From Halosimplex amylolyticum (GTDB lineage Archaea > Halobacteriota > Halobacteria > Halobacteriales > Haloarculaceae): DNA of 64,000 bases. The notes below the pieces were generated by a model. That model was given only the letters and a program-made list of their open reading frames with translations, was not told the origin of the DNA and searched no databases. Within the stretch, counting starts at the first letter, position 1; each line of letters begins with the position of its first letter. A program made the translations under genes and the position numbers. The DNA is taken from assembly GCF_051414035.1 (NCBI RefSeq), contig NZ_JBLKNW010000005.1, positions 217,092-281,091 of the forward strand, written 5' to 3'. Below are positions 1-8,701 of this stretch, piece by piece.

Positions 1-2
1 TG

Positions 3-1703
3 GCCCACATCGAGGAGATCATCACCCACTACGGCGACGACATCACCGACTGGGACGTCGTCAACGAGGCGATGCACGCCTACCAGCTCCAGATCGGCGT
101 CTACGGCGACAAGATCGACCAGGAGGAACCGTGGACGGGCGAGGTCGTCCCGTGGACCTCCCAGCTCCTCGCGGACTGGTACGACAAGGCCGCGTCGGTG
201 ATCGACGACAACGACCTCGACGTCGGCGTCGCGGTCAACGACTTCAACCAGTTCCCCTACTCGTACACGGACGGTCGCTACGAGGCGGAGATAGACCACA
301 TCAACGAGAACGGGGCACAGCTGGACACGGTCGGGCTCCAGGCCCACGTGGCCGCCCGGCAGGGCGAGTTCGACACCAACAGCGACCCGGACGGCCGGAT
401 CGACGCCGACCAGGTCGTCTCGGAGATCAACACGTGGGCCGACCACGGCGCGCGCGTGAAGATCACGGAGTTCGACACCTACAACGGCGACGACTGGAAC
501 TCCGACCAGGAGCGCGCGGACGTCACGGAGAACTACCTGCGGGGCGCGTTCTCCCACCCCGGCGTCGACGCCTTCGTCATGTGGGGCTTCTGGGACGGCG
601 ACCACTGGCAGGACGAGGCGCCGCTGTTCTACGACGACTGGTCGCAGAAACCCGCCTACGACGTCTGGACCGGCCTCGTCTACGACGAGTGGTGGACCAG
701 CGACAGCGGGACCACCGACGGCTCGGGCGCCTACGCGACGACGGCCTTCCTCGGCGAGCACGAAATCACCGTCAGCACCGACAGCGATTCGGCGACGACC
801 ACGACCAGCGTGACGGACGCCGCGGGGACGACGACGGTGACCGTGACGGTCGAGGGCGACGGCGGCGGGAGCGGCGACACCCAGCCCCCGACGACGCCGG
901 AGAACCTCTCGGTCACGTCGACCACCGCGTCGACGGTCACCGTCTCCTGGGACGCCTCGACGGACAACGGCACCGCGGGACTGGACCACTACGCCGTCTC
1001 CGTGGACGGCTCGCAAGACCAGACGGCCGGCGCGGGCATGACGACGGCGACGGTCGACGGGCTGTCGGCCGACACGTCCTACCAGATCGCCGTCTCGGCG
1101 GTCGACGGCGCGGACAACGAGTCCGACGCGGCGACCGTCGAGGCCACGACCGGCCAGTCCGACGACGGCGGGAGCGGCGACGCGCTCGTCGTCCACGAGT
1201 TCGACGGCGACAACTACCCCGGCTCGAACGACCTGGGGAACTGGGCCGGCGCGGGGAGCTTCGAGAACGGCGACGGCTCGGGCGCGGTCGCCGACGGTGC
1301 CCTCCGACTCGAGTACGACAACGCCGGCTGGTTCGCGAGCAACGTCGGCCAGTCGGTCGCCGATCGGCCGGTCCTGCACCTCCGCGTCCGCGGCGACGCA
1401 GGCGGTGAGGAGTCGCACTTACGGCTGAAGGTCGGCGGCGTCGACGACCTGCTCGGGAACCTCACCGACGACGCCGTCGGCACGGAGTGGTCGACGGTGT
1501 CGGTCGACCTCGGGGCGAACGGCGCGGACCTCGACCAGCCGAACTCGGTGCGGTTCAACTTCTGGGAGGGGCACGCCGGCGCGGTCGAGATCGACCGGAT
1601 CGCCTTCGCAGCGGCGGGCGACGCCGGCGATGCGAGCAGCGAAGTGGCCGGCAGAACCGACGCGGACGGCGAGATCGATGCGGACGGCTCTCCCGCGGGG
1701 TGA
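3..1703 (+). CDS. Endo-1,4-beta-xylanase, GH10 (5' partial)
   Basis: C-terminal part of a secreted family 10 glycoside hydrolase. The window opens inside the catalytic barrel, so the signal peptide and N-terminal half are missing; the frame is open from the first bases. The acid/base Glu is in WDVVNEAMH (fragment residue ~22) and the nucleophile in KITEFD (~156), the two GH10 signatures. After the barrel come a Thr/Ser-rich beta segment, a fibronectin type III domain (~295-384), a GGSGD linker and a ~145-residue beta domain (~394-537) that recurs in the next two genes. Cleavage of xylan outside the cell follows from the family; the exact substrate is inferred. The next gene starts 81 nt downstream in the same direction. 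Confidence 0.9.
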   Translation, partial: AHIEEIITHYGDDITDWDVVNEAMHAYQLQIGVYGDKIDQEEPWTGEVVPWTSQLLADWYDKAASVIDDNDLDVGVAVNDFNQFPYSYTDGRYEAEIDHINENGAQLDTVGLQAHVAARQGEFDTNSDPDGRIDADQVVSEINTWADHGARVKITEFDTYNGDDWNSDQERADVTENYLRGAFSHPGVDAFVMWGFWDGDHWQDEAPLFYDDWSQKPAYDVWTGLVYDEWWTSDSGTTDGSGAYATTAFLGEHEITVSTDSDSATTTTSVTDAAGTTTVTVTVEGDGGGSGDTQPPTTPENLSVTSTTASTVTVSWDASTDNGTAGLDHYAVSVDGSQDQTAGAGMTTATVDGLSADTSYQIAVSAVDGADNESDAATVEATTGQSDDGGSGDALVVHEFDGDNYPGSNDLGNWAGAGSFENGDGSGAVADGALRLEYDNAGWFASNVGQSVADRPVLHLRVRGDAGGEESHLRLKVGGVDDLLGNLTDDAVGTEWSTVSVDLGANGADLDQPNSVRFNFWEGHAGAVEIDRIAFAAAGDAGDASSEVAGRTDADGEIDADGSPAG

Positions 1704-1784
1704 GCGACACGCCTCCCTGAGTGCCGGTATCGACCCTCGCGAGACGGATCGACACGAACGACAGACCACACCACCACGAGACAG

Positions 1785-3374
1785 ATGACACGCGACGACA
1801 CGACTTCGAACGGACAGCGCGGCGACCAGCACGGAGAGACGGCGGACGGCGAGGCGGGGACGCTCTCCTCGTCCCGGCGGCGGACGGTCCTGCAGGCGCT
1901 CGGCGGGGGCGTCGCCCTCGGCGCCGTGGGGGCGCTCGCGACGAGCCCGTCGAGCGCGGCGGGCGCGGACTTCGGCGACGGCGTCAACCTCCAGCCCTCG
2001 TACTACTGCAGCGGCGACCAGGACCTGGGCTGGGACCTCATGGGCGAGTACCCGGACGTCGAGACGGTCCGCATCGAGATCGAACCGCCGTCGATGGGCG
2101 AGAGCCAGTCCACGATGTCCGACGCCAAGCGGTGGATCGACGAGGCCTATCAGCACGGGTACGACATTCTGGCGACGTACCACCACCACCCGCACAACGG
2201 CTCGGCCGACGCGGCCCACCTCCAGAACGCGGCCGACTGGTGGGTCGAGCAGTACGACTACCTCTCCCAGGACGCCGAGTTCACGATCAACCTGATGAAC
2301 GAGTGGGGCAACCACCAGGTGACCGCCGACGAGTACGCCTCGGCGTACGACGACGCCATCTCGACCGTGCGCGACGGCACGAGCTACTCGGGCCCGATAG
2401 TCTGCGACGCGCCGGGCTGGGGCCAGGGGACCTACCGGCTGGCCGACGCCGTCGAGTCCATCGACGACGACGACCTGATCCTCTCGGCGCACGTCTACCC
2501 CGTCGGCTGGAACGCGACGACGGGGGAGTACCTGGCGCCCGAGGACCTCGACGCGCTCGACGAGACTGACTACCCCTGCGTGGTTGGCGAGTTCGGTAGC
2601 ATGCCCCAGAACAGCGACGGCGAGGCCAACTGGTCGGCCATCGTCGACCACGCCAACGAGCTGGGCTGGCCGGTGATCGGCTGGAGCTGGAACGGCGACG
2701 GCACCGGCATGAACATGGCCGACCCCTACTGGGGCGACGACTGCAGCGCCGACGAGTACGCGACGAGCGACTACTTCGACGTCGTCTACGACAAGCTCGG
2801 CGACGGCGGGACCGTGACCGACACGCCCGGCACGCCGACGGACACGAACACGCCCGAGACGCCCACAGACACGGATACGCCCGAGACGCCCACGGATACC
2901 GACACCCCGACGGATACGCCCGACACGCCGGTGGCCGACGCGCTGGTCGTCGACGACTACGACGGCGACCCCGGCTGGTCGAGCCACCGCAACGACCTCG
3001 GCGAGTGGTGCGGCGCCGGCTCGTTCGAGAACGGCGGTGGCGACGTCGAAGACGGCGCGCTCGTTCTGGAGTACGACAACGGCGGCTGGTTCCAGGAGCA
3101 GATCAACCAGTCGGTCGAGGGGTACTCGACGCTCGTGTTCAGCGTCAGCGGCGCCAACGGCGGCGAAGAGTCGGAAGTGCTGTTCGACATGGGCGGGGTC
3201 CGCACCATGCTCGCGAACGTCACCGACGACAGTATCGGGACGAGCGCGTCGGACGTTCGTATCGACATGGAGTCGGCCGGCATCGACCGGTCGTCGTCGG
3301 CGCTGTCGGTACGGCTGAACTTCTGGCAGGGCGGCAGTAGCACCCTGGAGATCGAGGAGGTGCGACTGGAATAG
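1785..3374 (+). CDS. Secreted GH5-type glycoside hydrolase with C-terminal beta domain
   Basis: 529 residues. A Tat signal (SSRRRTVLQALGG, residues ~28-41, hydrophobic to ~60) is followed by a compact (beta/alpha)8 catalytic domain (~62-340). The putative acid/base Glu173 is in NLMNEWG and the nucleophile Glu269 in VVGEFGS, as in GH5 endoglucanases and mannanases. A Thr-Pro-Asp/Glu linker (~343-383, repeated TDTPETPT units) leads to a ~145-residue beta domain (~386-529) related to the C-terminus of the preceding xylanase and the N-terminus of the following protein. Beta-glucan or mannan hydrolysis is likely; which one cannot be read from the sequence. It may share a transcript with the GH10 gene. 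Confidence 0.85.
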   Translation: MTRDDTTSNGQRGDQHGETADGEAGTLSSSRRRTVLQALGGGVALGAVGALATSPSSAAGADFGDGVNLQPSYYCSGDQDLGWDLMGEYPDVETVRIEIEPPSMGESQSTMSDAKRWIDEAYQHGYDILATYHHHPHNGSADAAHLQNAADWWVEQYDYLSQDAEFTINLMNEWGNHQVTADEYASAYDDAISTVRDGTSYSGPIVCDAPGWGQGTYRLADAVESIDDDDLILSAHVYPVGWNATTGEYLAPEDLDALDETDYPCVVGEFGSMPQNSDGEANWSAIVDHANELGWPVIGWSWNGDGTGMNMADPYWGDDCSADEYATSDYFDVVYDKLGDGGTVTDTPGTPTDTNTPETPTDTDTPETPTDTDTPTDTPDTPVADALVVDDYDGDPGWSSHRNDLGEWCGAGSFENGGGDVEDGALVLEYDNGGWFQEQINQSVEGYSTLVFSVSGANGGEESEVLFDMGGVRTMLANVTDDSIGTSASDVRIDMESAGIDRSSSALSVRLNFWQGGSSTLEIEEVRLE

Positions 3375-3465
3375 GCGAGGACTCCCGCGGCGACTTCCGT
3401 ACCTCAGCGGACGCGTCGAGTGAACGCGTCCGGTTCGCGGCGCCGGACCCCTTCGAGTCCGGGTA

Positions 3466-3537
3466 GTTTTACGATTCGGAAACTTATTTTTACTATTCGT
3501 TAACATTAATAGGTATCAAACGCACATGTAAACTGCA
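3466..3537 (+). promoter_or_regulatory. AT-rich promoter of the 612-aa secreted protein
   Basis: A sharply AT-rich stretch in GC-rich surroundings, ending in a TATA-like ATTAATA (3505-3511) about 30 nt before the ATG at 3538. This spacing fits a leaderless archaeal transcript. It implies that the third secreted gene has its own promoter rather than only reading through from the two hydrolases. Confidence 0.55.
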
Positions 3538-5376
3538 ATGGTAGATAGACGAACGGTACTGAAAGGGGGAATCGCATTCGGCAGTCTGGGGCTGGCGTCG
3601 ACGGTCCTGGGACAGGACTCGACGCTGGCCGTCCACGAGTTCGACGGCGGCACCTATCCGGGGTCGAACGACCTGGGGTACTGGGCCGGCGCGGGGAGCT
3701 TCGAGAACGGCGACGGCTCGGGCGCGGTCGCAGACGGCGCGCTCCGACTCGAGTACGACAACGCCGGCTGGTTCGCCAGCAACGTCACGGAGGACGTCTC
3801 GGAGTACCGGTACCTCACGCTCCGCGTTCGGGGGGACGCGGGCGGAGAGGAGTCCCAGTTCCGGCTGAAGGTCGGCGGCGTCGACGACCTGCTCGCCGAC
3901 CTGACCGACGACGGCATCGGGACGAGTTACTCGACCGTCTCCGTGGACCTCGAAGCGGCCGGCGCCGACCTGTCGAACCCGCAGGCCGTCCGCATGAACT
4001 TCTGGGAGGGGTCCTCGGGCGCGGTCGACGTCGACCGGATCGCGTTCTCGACGGATCCCGACGGCGGAGGCGGCGGCGGGACGACGACGACGGCGCCTCC
4101 GACAGACGACCCGACGCCGACACCGACGGACGCGCCGGACGACGGGACAGAGACGCCGGACGACGGCACCGACACGCCGACCGACTCCGGGCCGGGCTGG
4201 GACCTGCCGTTCCCCGACCGGCCGCCGGAACCCGACGCGCTCCCGTCGGAGATCACCGCCGAGACGACGGTCGCGGAGCTCTGCGAGCACTTCGACGACC
4301 CGTACTACGTGCCGCGTGACTTCCTCGACTACATGCCAGGCGAGAACGCCTCGGACTCGGGCGACGAGTGGACGGACGCCGAGAAGGCCGAGGAGTTCGG
4401 TTACGACGTCGAAGCGGTCCGGAACACCGTCCAGGACGGGTCGCTGACCCTCGGCGACCTGGGGTCCCAGGCGCTGCCGATGGTCCAGCAACTCGCCGAA
4501 AACGACTTCCCCGCGCATGCGACGGTCAAACTCCTCCCGCGACTGGCGCTGCTGCCCGACGAGACGGAGGACCCGGGGACCCACGACGAACCCCAGAACG
4601 TCTGGGCGGAGACGGCGGGGCCGACCGCCGCAACCAACGACCCGGACCAGCTGGTCCAGGACCGCTGGCCGACGGACGCGCGGACCTACCAGCCCGACGA
4701 GGTCCGCGTGCGCGATCGGATCCACGACCAGCCCGAGTACGACGACAGCCGCGAGTGGGGGAGCTCGGCGCCCCTGCCCGACTCCGTCCTCACCAACGAG
4801 GACAACCCCGTGCTCGACGCGGCCGCCGACAAGGTCCACCCCGTCACCGGCGAGTCGGTGGGCGACGGCTTCACCGCCAACGCGCCGATGGAGGCGGAGG
4901 TCCGGATCCACGAGCAGGGCGGCGCGTACCTGAACCAGTACATCCGGCTCACGAACACCAGCGAGGTGCCGTACTTCCAGGACGGCGCCGTCGTCTGGTG
5001 GCTGGGCCCCTCGGGCGAAGCGGCGAACCTGGCCGACGGTCACTGGAACAACCCGCACCGGCCGAGTTCGTCGCTGGGTCACCCACAGCGCGACGTCATC
5101 GAGGTGCTCCACCCGGACTACGACGACCTCTCGGCGTACGCGGTCCGGCTGGCCAACCACGACGAACCGTACCACATGCGGACCATCTACCCGAACCAGA
5201 GCGTCGCGATGGAGATCGGGACGCCGGTCTCGGCGGACAACTGGTCGACCAGCGCTGAGCGGCAGGACCTCGTCGACACGATGCTCGACTCGCTGCACGT
5301 CGAACTCGAGACGGACCTGGACCGCAACGACGACCTGCTCGACGCGGTCGACCTGACCTACCGGGTCCCCAACTGA
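3538..5376 (+). CDS. Secreted protein of unknown function with N-terminal shared beta domain
   Basis: 612 residues, no recognised catalytic family. It starts with a short Tat signal (DRRTVLKGG, residues 3-11; mature from ~26). The beta domain (~29-170) is almost identical to the C-terminal domain of the GH10 xylanase, followed by a Gly run and a Thr-Pro-Asp linker (~180-220). The remaining ~390 residues are unfamiliar: an alpha-rich part with Asp/Glu clusters (~235-400), then a beta-rich part with many Trp, His and Tyr (VVWWLGPSG, DGHWNNPHR, HPDYDDLSAYAVRLANH). The layout (sugar-binding-like module, linker, large domain) and the two glycosidases upstream suggest a role in extracellular polysaccharide use, but the activity is unknown. 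Confidence 0.75.
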   Translation: MVDRRTVLKGGIAFGSLGLASTVLGQDSTLAVHEFDGGTYPGSNDLGYWAGAGSFENGDGSGAVADGALRLEYDNAGWFASNVTEDVSEYRYLTLRVRGDAGGEESQFRLKVGGVDDLLADLTDDGIGTSYSTVSVDLEAAGADLSNPQAVRMNFWEGSSGAVDVDRIAFSTDPDGGGGGGTTTTAPPTDDPTPTPTDAPDDGTETPDDGTDTPTDSGPGWDLPFPDRPPEPDALPSEITAETTVAELCEHFDDPYYVPRDFLDYMPGENASDSGDEWTDAEKAEEFGYDVEAVRNTVQDGSLTLGDLGSQALPMVQQLAENDFPAHATVKLLPRLALLPDETEDPGTHDEPQNVWAETAGPTAATNDPDQLVQDRWPTDARTYQPDEVRVRDRIHDQPEYDDSREWGSSAPLPDSVLTNEDNPVLDAAADKVHPVTGESVGDGFTANAPMEAEVRIHEQGGAYLNQYIRLTNTSEVPYFQDGAVVWWLGPSGEAANLADGHWNNPHRPSSSLGHPQRDVIEVLHPDYDDLSAYAVRLANHDEPYHMRTIYPNQSVAMEIGTPVSADNWSTSAERQDLVDTMLDSLHVELETDLDRNDDLLDAVDLTYRVPN

Positions 5377-5429
5377 CCCGGTACGGGCCGAACCGACGAA
5401 CCGACCGCTCCAATTTATCTCGTGCGCGC

Positions 5430-5559
5430 GAAGAACAGTTCTTCCGAGCCGATCCGTCTCGACCGCGACCGGGCAATTCTCGGGGACAGAGAACGCTTCT
5501 CGAAAGCGGAGAACAGCTCTCTGGGTATATCTCCTGGGGAGCCGTCTCTATAGATAGAG
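5430..5559 (+). promoter_or_regulatory. Palindrome-rich upstream region of the DoxX gene
   Basis: A perfect 7-1-7 inverted repeat (GAAGAAC-a-GTTCTTC) lies at 5430-5444, followed by several GAGAAC/GTTCTC half sites to ~5515. A TATA-like GGTATATC lies at about 5524-5531, and a 6-2-6 palindrome CTCTAT-ag-ATAGAG at 5546-5559, ten bases before the ATG. These look like regulator sites, but no regulator is identified. Confidence 0.35.
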
Positions 5560-5568
5560 GTCATCACA

Positions 5569-6132
5569 ATGGCAACCACGACGTCACGCGCGAACGAGTT
5601 CGAGAGCAAGATCGGCGGTCTCACGGTCCGCGGGAAGGCTCACAGCCTGAGCGCGTGGTTCGTGCTGGCGCTGCGACTCATGATGGGCTACGCGTTCTTA
5701 CACGCGGGCCTGACGAAGGTACTCGAAAGCGGCTGGGCCGCTGACGGCTACCTGGTCCACGCGGCCGCGACCAACGGCAACCCCCTGGGGGGGATGTTCC
5801 TCTGGATGGGGACGACCGACTGGTTCGTCGCCTTCCTGAACGTGGCCGTCCCGTGGGGCGAGTTGCTCATCGGTCTGGGCCTCATCGTCGGCGCGCTGGT
5901 CCGCCTCGCGGCGTTCTTCGGCGCGTTCATGATGCTCATGTTCTACTTCGGGAACTGGAGCATCGAACACGGCGTCATCAACGGGGACTTCGCGTACATG
6001 CTCGTGTTCCTCGCCGTCGCCGCCTTCGGCGCCGGCCGGATCGTCGGGCTGGACGCCCTCATCGAGCGATACGAGGTCGGCGGCGAAGCGCTCGTCGAAC
6101 GCTACCCCCGGCTCGAATACGTCCTCGGCTGA
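5569..6132 (+). CDS. DoxX-family membrane protein
   Basis: 187 residues with about four transmembrane helices (first ~28-48, then ~80-115 and ~118-150) and the typical DoxX opening LALRLMMGYAFLHAGLTKVLE. DoxX/DoxD-like proteins are small integral membrane proteins linked to quinone-dependent oxidations; the actual partner is rarely known. It stands alone: the secreted-hydrolase cluster ends ~190 nt upstream and the iron-binding lipoprotein gene converges from the other side. A palindrome lies just before the start. Confidence 0.75.
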   Translation: MATTTSRANEFESKIGGLTVRGKAHSLSAWFVLALRLMMGYAFLHAGLTKVLESGWAADGYLVHAAATNGNPLGGMFLWMGTTDWFVAFLNVAVPWGELLIGLGLIVGALVRLAAFFGAFMMLMFYFGNWSIEHGVINGDFAYMLVFLAVAAFGAGRIVGLDALIERYEVGGEALVERYPRLEYVLG

Positions 6133-6213
6133 GGCCGAGGCGCTTCTCTTCTCGCTGTCGTCGAACAACTCTGCACGGATGCCGCGGGCGCTACCGGTGA
6201 GGCGCCCGCACTG

Positions 6214-7455
6214 TCACTCCTCGCGGAACGCCCCGGTGACGACGTCGGCGACGCGCTGGCGATCGAACAGTTCGGTGTCCTCGGTCACCTCGCCGAAGGT
6301 GTCGGGGTAGAGCTGTTTCGCGGCGCGTTCGGTCAAAAACAGGTTGTGGATCGGTCCCTGGTGGAGGTAGCCGCCGCGGTAGACCCGACCGTTCTGTACG
6401 GCCGTCAGTTCGCTCCCCACGGGGTGGTCCTCCATGAACGCCACGACCGTGTCGCGGAACGCTGTCGCGGACTTGCGCTCGTGGCCGCGGATCAGGAGCA
6501 CGTCGGGGTCGATCTCGAGCAGGTTCTCGTAGTCCAGTTCGCCCCGGTTCTCGGTGCTCAGATTCTCTACGCCCGTCCCAGCGAGCGCGTCGGCGACGCC
6601 GAGGTCGCGCCACTGCTTCTTGCTCGTTCCACGGTCGTTGAGCCGGTACGGCGAGAACGTCTCCGGTTCGTTCGTGCCCTCGAAGGTCAGGAACACGTTC
6701 GGCCGTTCGTCCGCAGGAGGGAGCTGGGTCTGGAGGTCGGCGATGAACTCGTCGTGCAGTTCCCTGAAGGCCTCGAAGCGCTCGCGCTCCTGGAACACGG
6801 TCCCCACTTTCTCGAAGGCCTCGTACAGGGAGTAGTACCGGTAGTCGTGCCACTCGTCGGACCGGCGGAAGATCAGGTTCCCGACGAACGGCCCGACGTT
6901 GTCGGCGATCTCGTCGACGTCCGACTGGTCCCAGTCGAACCAGTTGATCAGCATCCCCGGGTCGTAGACGTGGACGTCGTTCTCCAGCTCGTAGAACTGC
7001 TCTTTCGTCCGGACCTGGGGGTACCGTTCCAGCCGTTCGCGGTCGACGTCGACGCCGGGCAACTCGTCGTAGACGCCCGTGTAGTACCGATCCGCGCCGC
7101 CGATGCCCGTCATCCCGTCGGCCCGCCCGAGCGCGACGCCCATGTCGGCGTACTCGCCGCAGTAGGCGATCCACTGCTCGGGAACCGCGTCGAAGGTGAC
7201 CTCGCCGACCGGTGCCATCGTCACCGAGTACGGCGTCGCCGACTCGGTCGCGGCGGCCGTCGGCGTCGCGTCGCCGGCCGGGTCGCTCTCGGTCTCCGTC
7301 CTTCCGTTCGCACCGCTGCCCGCCGTATCGGCCGCGTCGGTCGATCCATCCTCCGCCGCGCAGCCCGCGAGCGCTCCGCAGCCCACGATCGCACTACCGT
7401 AGGTCACGAACTCTCTGCGCGTCGGTCCACCCGCTGTGTCGGCGTCTCGCACCAT
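6214..7455 (-). CDS. Iron-siderophore type ABC substrate-binding lipoprotein
   Basis: 413 residues. The N-terminus combines a Tat motif (TRREFV, residues 12-17) with a lipobox (ALAGC, Cys32), then an Ala/Thr/Asp-rich linker and a periplasmic-binding domain of the FepB/BtuF class: EQWIAYCGEYADMGVALGR, a long connecting helix around 240-290, and the C-terminal AVQNGRVYRGG strand typical of Fe3+-siderophore receptors. It should present a ferric siderophore or haem-like ligand to an ABC importer. No permease or ATPase gene is adjacent, so these must lie elsewhere. The ATG directly abuts an inverted repeat of DtxR/iron-box type, which argues for iron repression and a leaderless transcript. Confidence 0.85.
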   Translation of the reverse strand: MVRDADTAGGPTRREFVTYGSAIVGCGALAGCAAEDGSTDAADTAGSGANGRTETESDPAGDATPTAAATESATPYSVTMAPVGEVTFDAVPEQWIAYCGEYADMGVALGRADGMTGIGGADRYYTGVYDELPGVDVDRERLERYPQVRTKEQFYELENDVHVYDPGMLINWFDWDQSDVDEIADNVGPFVGNLIFRRSDEWHDYRYYSLYEAFEKVGTVFQERERFEAFRELHDEFIADLQTQLPPADERPNVFLTFEGTNEPETFSPYRLNDRGTSKKQWRDLGVADALAGTGVENLSTENRGELDYENLLEIDPDVLLIRGHERKSATAFRDTVVAFMEDHPVGSELTAVQNGRVYRGGYLHQGPIHNLFLTERAAKQLYPDTFGEVTEDTELFDRQRVADVVTGAFREE

Positions 7456-7511
7456 GTTTTTAGGCTCACCTAAACATTACTTAGCAGTTCCGAATTTTAG
7501 GCGGGCCAAAA
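7455..7511 (-). promoter_or_regulatory. Iron-box promoter of the siderophore-binding gene
   Basis: On the gene strand TTTAGG-tgag-CCTAAA (plus-strand 7459-7474) ends three to four bases before the ATG, preceded by a TATA-like CTAAGTAATG. A second, imperfect copy (TTTTAGGcggGCCAAAA, 7495-7511) lies further upstream. The palindrome matches the TTAGG..CCTAA type bound by haloarchaeal DtxR-family iron regulators (established for the family; not tested here). Its position over the transcription start would give repression when iron is plentiful. Confidence 0.7.
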
Positions 7512-7559
7512 CCCATCCGTTCCCGCCTCGCGGCCGGGGCGTGGACCGCCGGGGTCACG

Positions 7560-8480
7560 TTACGCTCTCGGCTGGATCGGGGCGCTCGCGAGGCCGTCCG
7601 GTTCGCCGTCGGTGCCGAGTTCGACGGTGACTCGCCACCCCTCGTCCGCGGCAGCGACCCGCAGCGCCGCCGGCGCCATCGCGGGTCGGTGCCGGTAGAG
7701 TTCGACCGCGACCGGGAGCACCGGCAGGCGGTCGTCCTGCGGCGAGAGCGCGTACTCCGAGAGCGTCGTGCGGACCGATCGGGCCCCGGTCGCGCGGTCG
7801 ATCCCCGCCGGCGCGCACGTGAACTCGCCGACCAGCCCGCGCCGGTGGAGCGCTCGCAACGCGGCGGTCACCGGTTCGTCCGCGCGGTCTCCCGGACCGA
7901 GCTGGGCCGCCGTGGCCGACAGCACCTCCGCCTGACGGACGGGGCTGAGTCTGTCGTCGATCTCGGTCGCCATGCTCTCCAGCAGGCACAGACAGAGGTC
8001 GTCGGGGTCCTCGACGGTCTCCGCCCGCTCGAAGTACGTGTCCATGATCGCGGTCTCGACGCCCTCGCACGCCCCGTCAGAGAGCGTCTCGAAGGTCGCG
8101 GCGGCGACCCGGTGGCAGAACTCGATCCGTCGGCGCCGCGCGGGCTTGCGCTCCTCACCGTCGCCGAAGGGTTCCGGCGTCGTCGGCGCGTCCGCGTCCG
8201 TGGCGAGCACTCGCGAACCGTCCGGTCGAGCGGGCGAGTCGCCCGCTTCGCAGACGATCAGGTCGTACCGCGGGGTCCGTGGGTCGTAGCGTCTGAGCGC
8301 GCTGCGGTACTGCTCGGTCGCGTGGACGGCGGCGCGAGCGACGGTGCGGGTGTCGAACCATAGCCCGGCCGCTGGCACCGGCCGTTCGCCGGTCCGGCCA
8401 CAGACCACGTAGTACGTCCCGTCCTCGCTGGCGAGCGCCTCGATCCGTTCTCGAATGTCCGTGAGCGTCGTCCCTATCAT
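7560..8480 (-). CDS. Conserved haloarchaeal protein of unknown function (iron-regulated unit)
   Basis: 306 residues, no signal or membrane segment. The N-terminal ~90 residues (TDIRERIEALASEDGTYYVVC, TVARAAVHATEQYRSALRRYD) look like a haloarchaeal domain of unknown function that I recall as DUF7551, but I cannot verify the number. A disordered Arg/Glu/Pro stretch (~95-118) follows, then an alpha-helical middle (~120-230) with several Cys and a C-terminal beta part. It starts at an ATG inside an ATGA overlap with a 74-codon ORF upstream, with a GGGAGG motif about ten bases before. The only nearby promoter is an iron box, so an iron-related role is inferred; no reaction can be named. Confidence 0.7.
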   Translation of the reverse strand: MIGTTLTDIRERIEALASEDGTYYVVCGRTGERPVPAAGLWFDTRTVARAAVHATEQYRSALRRYDPRTPRYDLIVCEAGDSPARPDGSRVLATDADAPTTPEPFGDGEERKPARRRRIEFCHRVAAATFETLSDGACEGVETAIMDTYFERAETVEDPDDLCLCLLESMATEIDDRLSPVRQAEVLSATAAQLGPGDRADEPVTAALRALHRRGLVGEFTCAPAGIDRATGARSVRTTLSEYALSPQDDRLPVLPVAVELYRHRPAMAPAALRVAAADEGWRVTVELGTDGEPDGLASAPIQPRA

Positions 8481-8701
8481 CGTGTTTCGTCCTCCCGTTG
8501 TGGACTGCCCGTACGGCCCCGACTCGGGGTTTGCCCGTCGAGGTCGACGGGACGGTATCGTCCTGTCGTCTCAGTCGTCGAAGCCGAGTCTCTGTGTACG
8601 CCAGACCTATCCGCGGACTTCCCGGTGACGACCTGCGGGAATTCACCGTTCACGCAGTCGTTGCGAGCCGGTCCACGCTCCGCGTCGGCAGCGCGCGCCA
8701 T
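8477..8701 (-). CDS. Possible small first cistron (74 aa) of the iron-box unit
   Basis: The ATG is placed exactly as in the siderophore-binding gene: directly next to an iron-box palindrome and ~25 nt from a TATA-like TTTGTATTG. The stop overlaps the ATG of the 306-residue gene (ATGA), which would couple their translation. The 74-residue product has no recognisable domain, is rich in Arg, Ser, Thr and Gly, and is less acidic than typical haloarchaeal proteins, so it may be only a translated leader. Its reality rests on the promoter geometry and overlap, not on homology. Confidence 0.4.
   Translation of the reverse strand: MARAADAERGPARNDCVNGEFPQVVTGKSADRSGVHRDSASTTETTGRYRPVDLDGQTPSRGRTGSPQREDETR

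Noticed and set aside
3037..3340. Arg-rich frames overlapping the beta domain of the GH5 protein
   Set aside because: Alternative-frame shadows of a domain that is conserved in the real frame in two other proteins.
1419..5298. Two long minus-strand frames (695 and 601 codons) opposite the secreted proteins
   Set aside because: They mirror the GH5 and 612-residue genes, have Arg/Val-rich composition and no domain.
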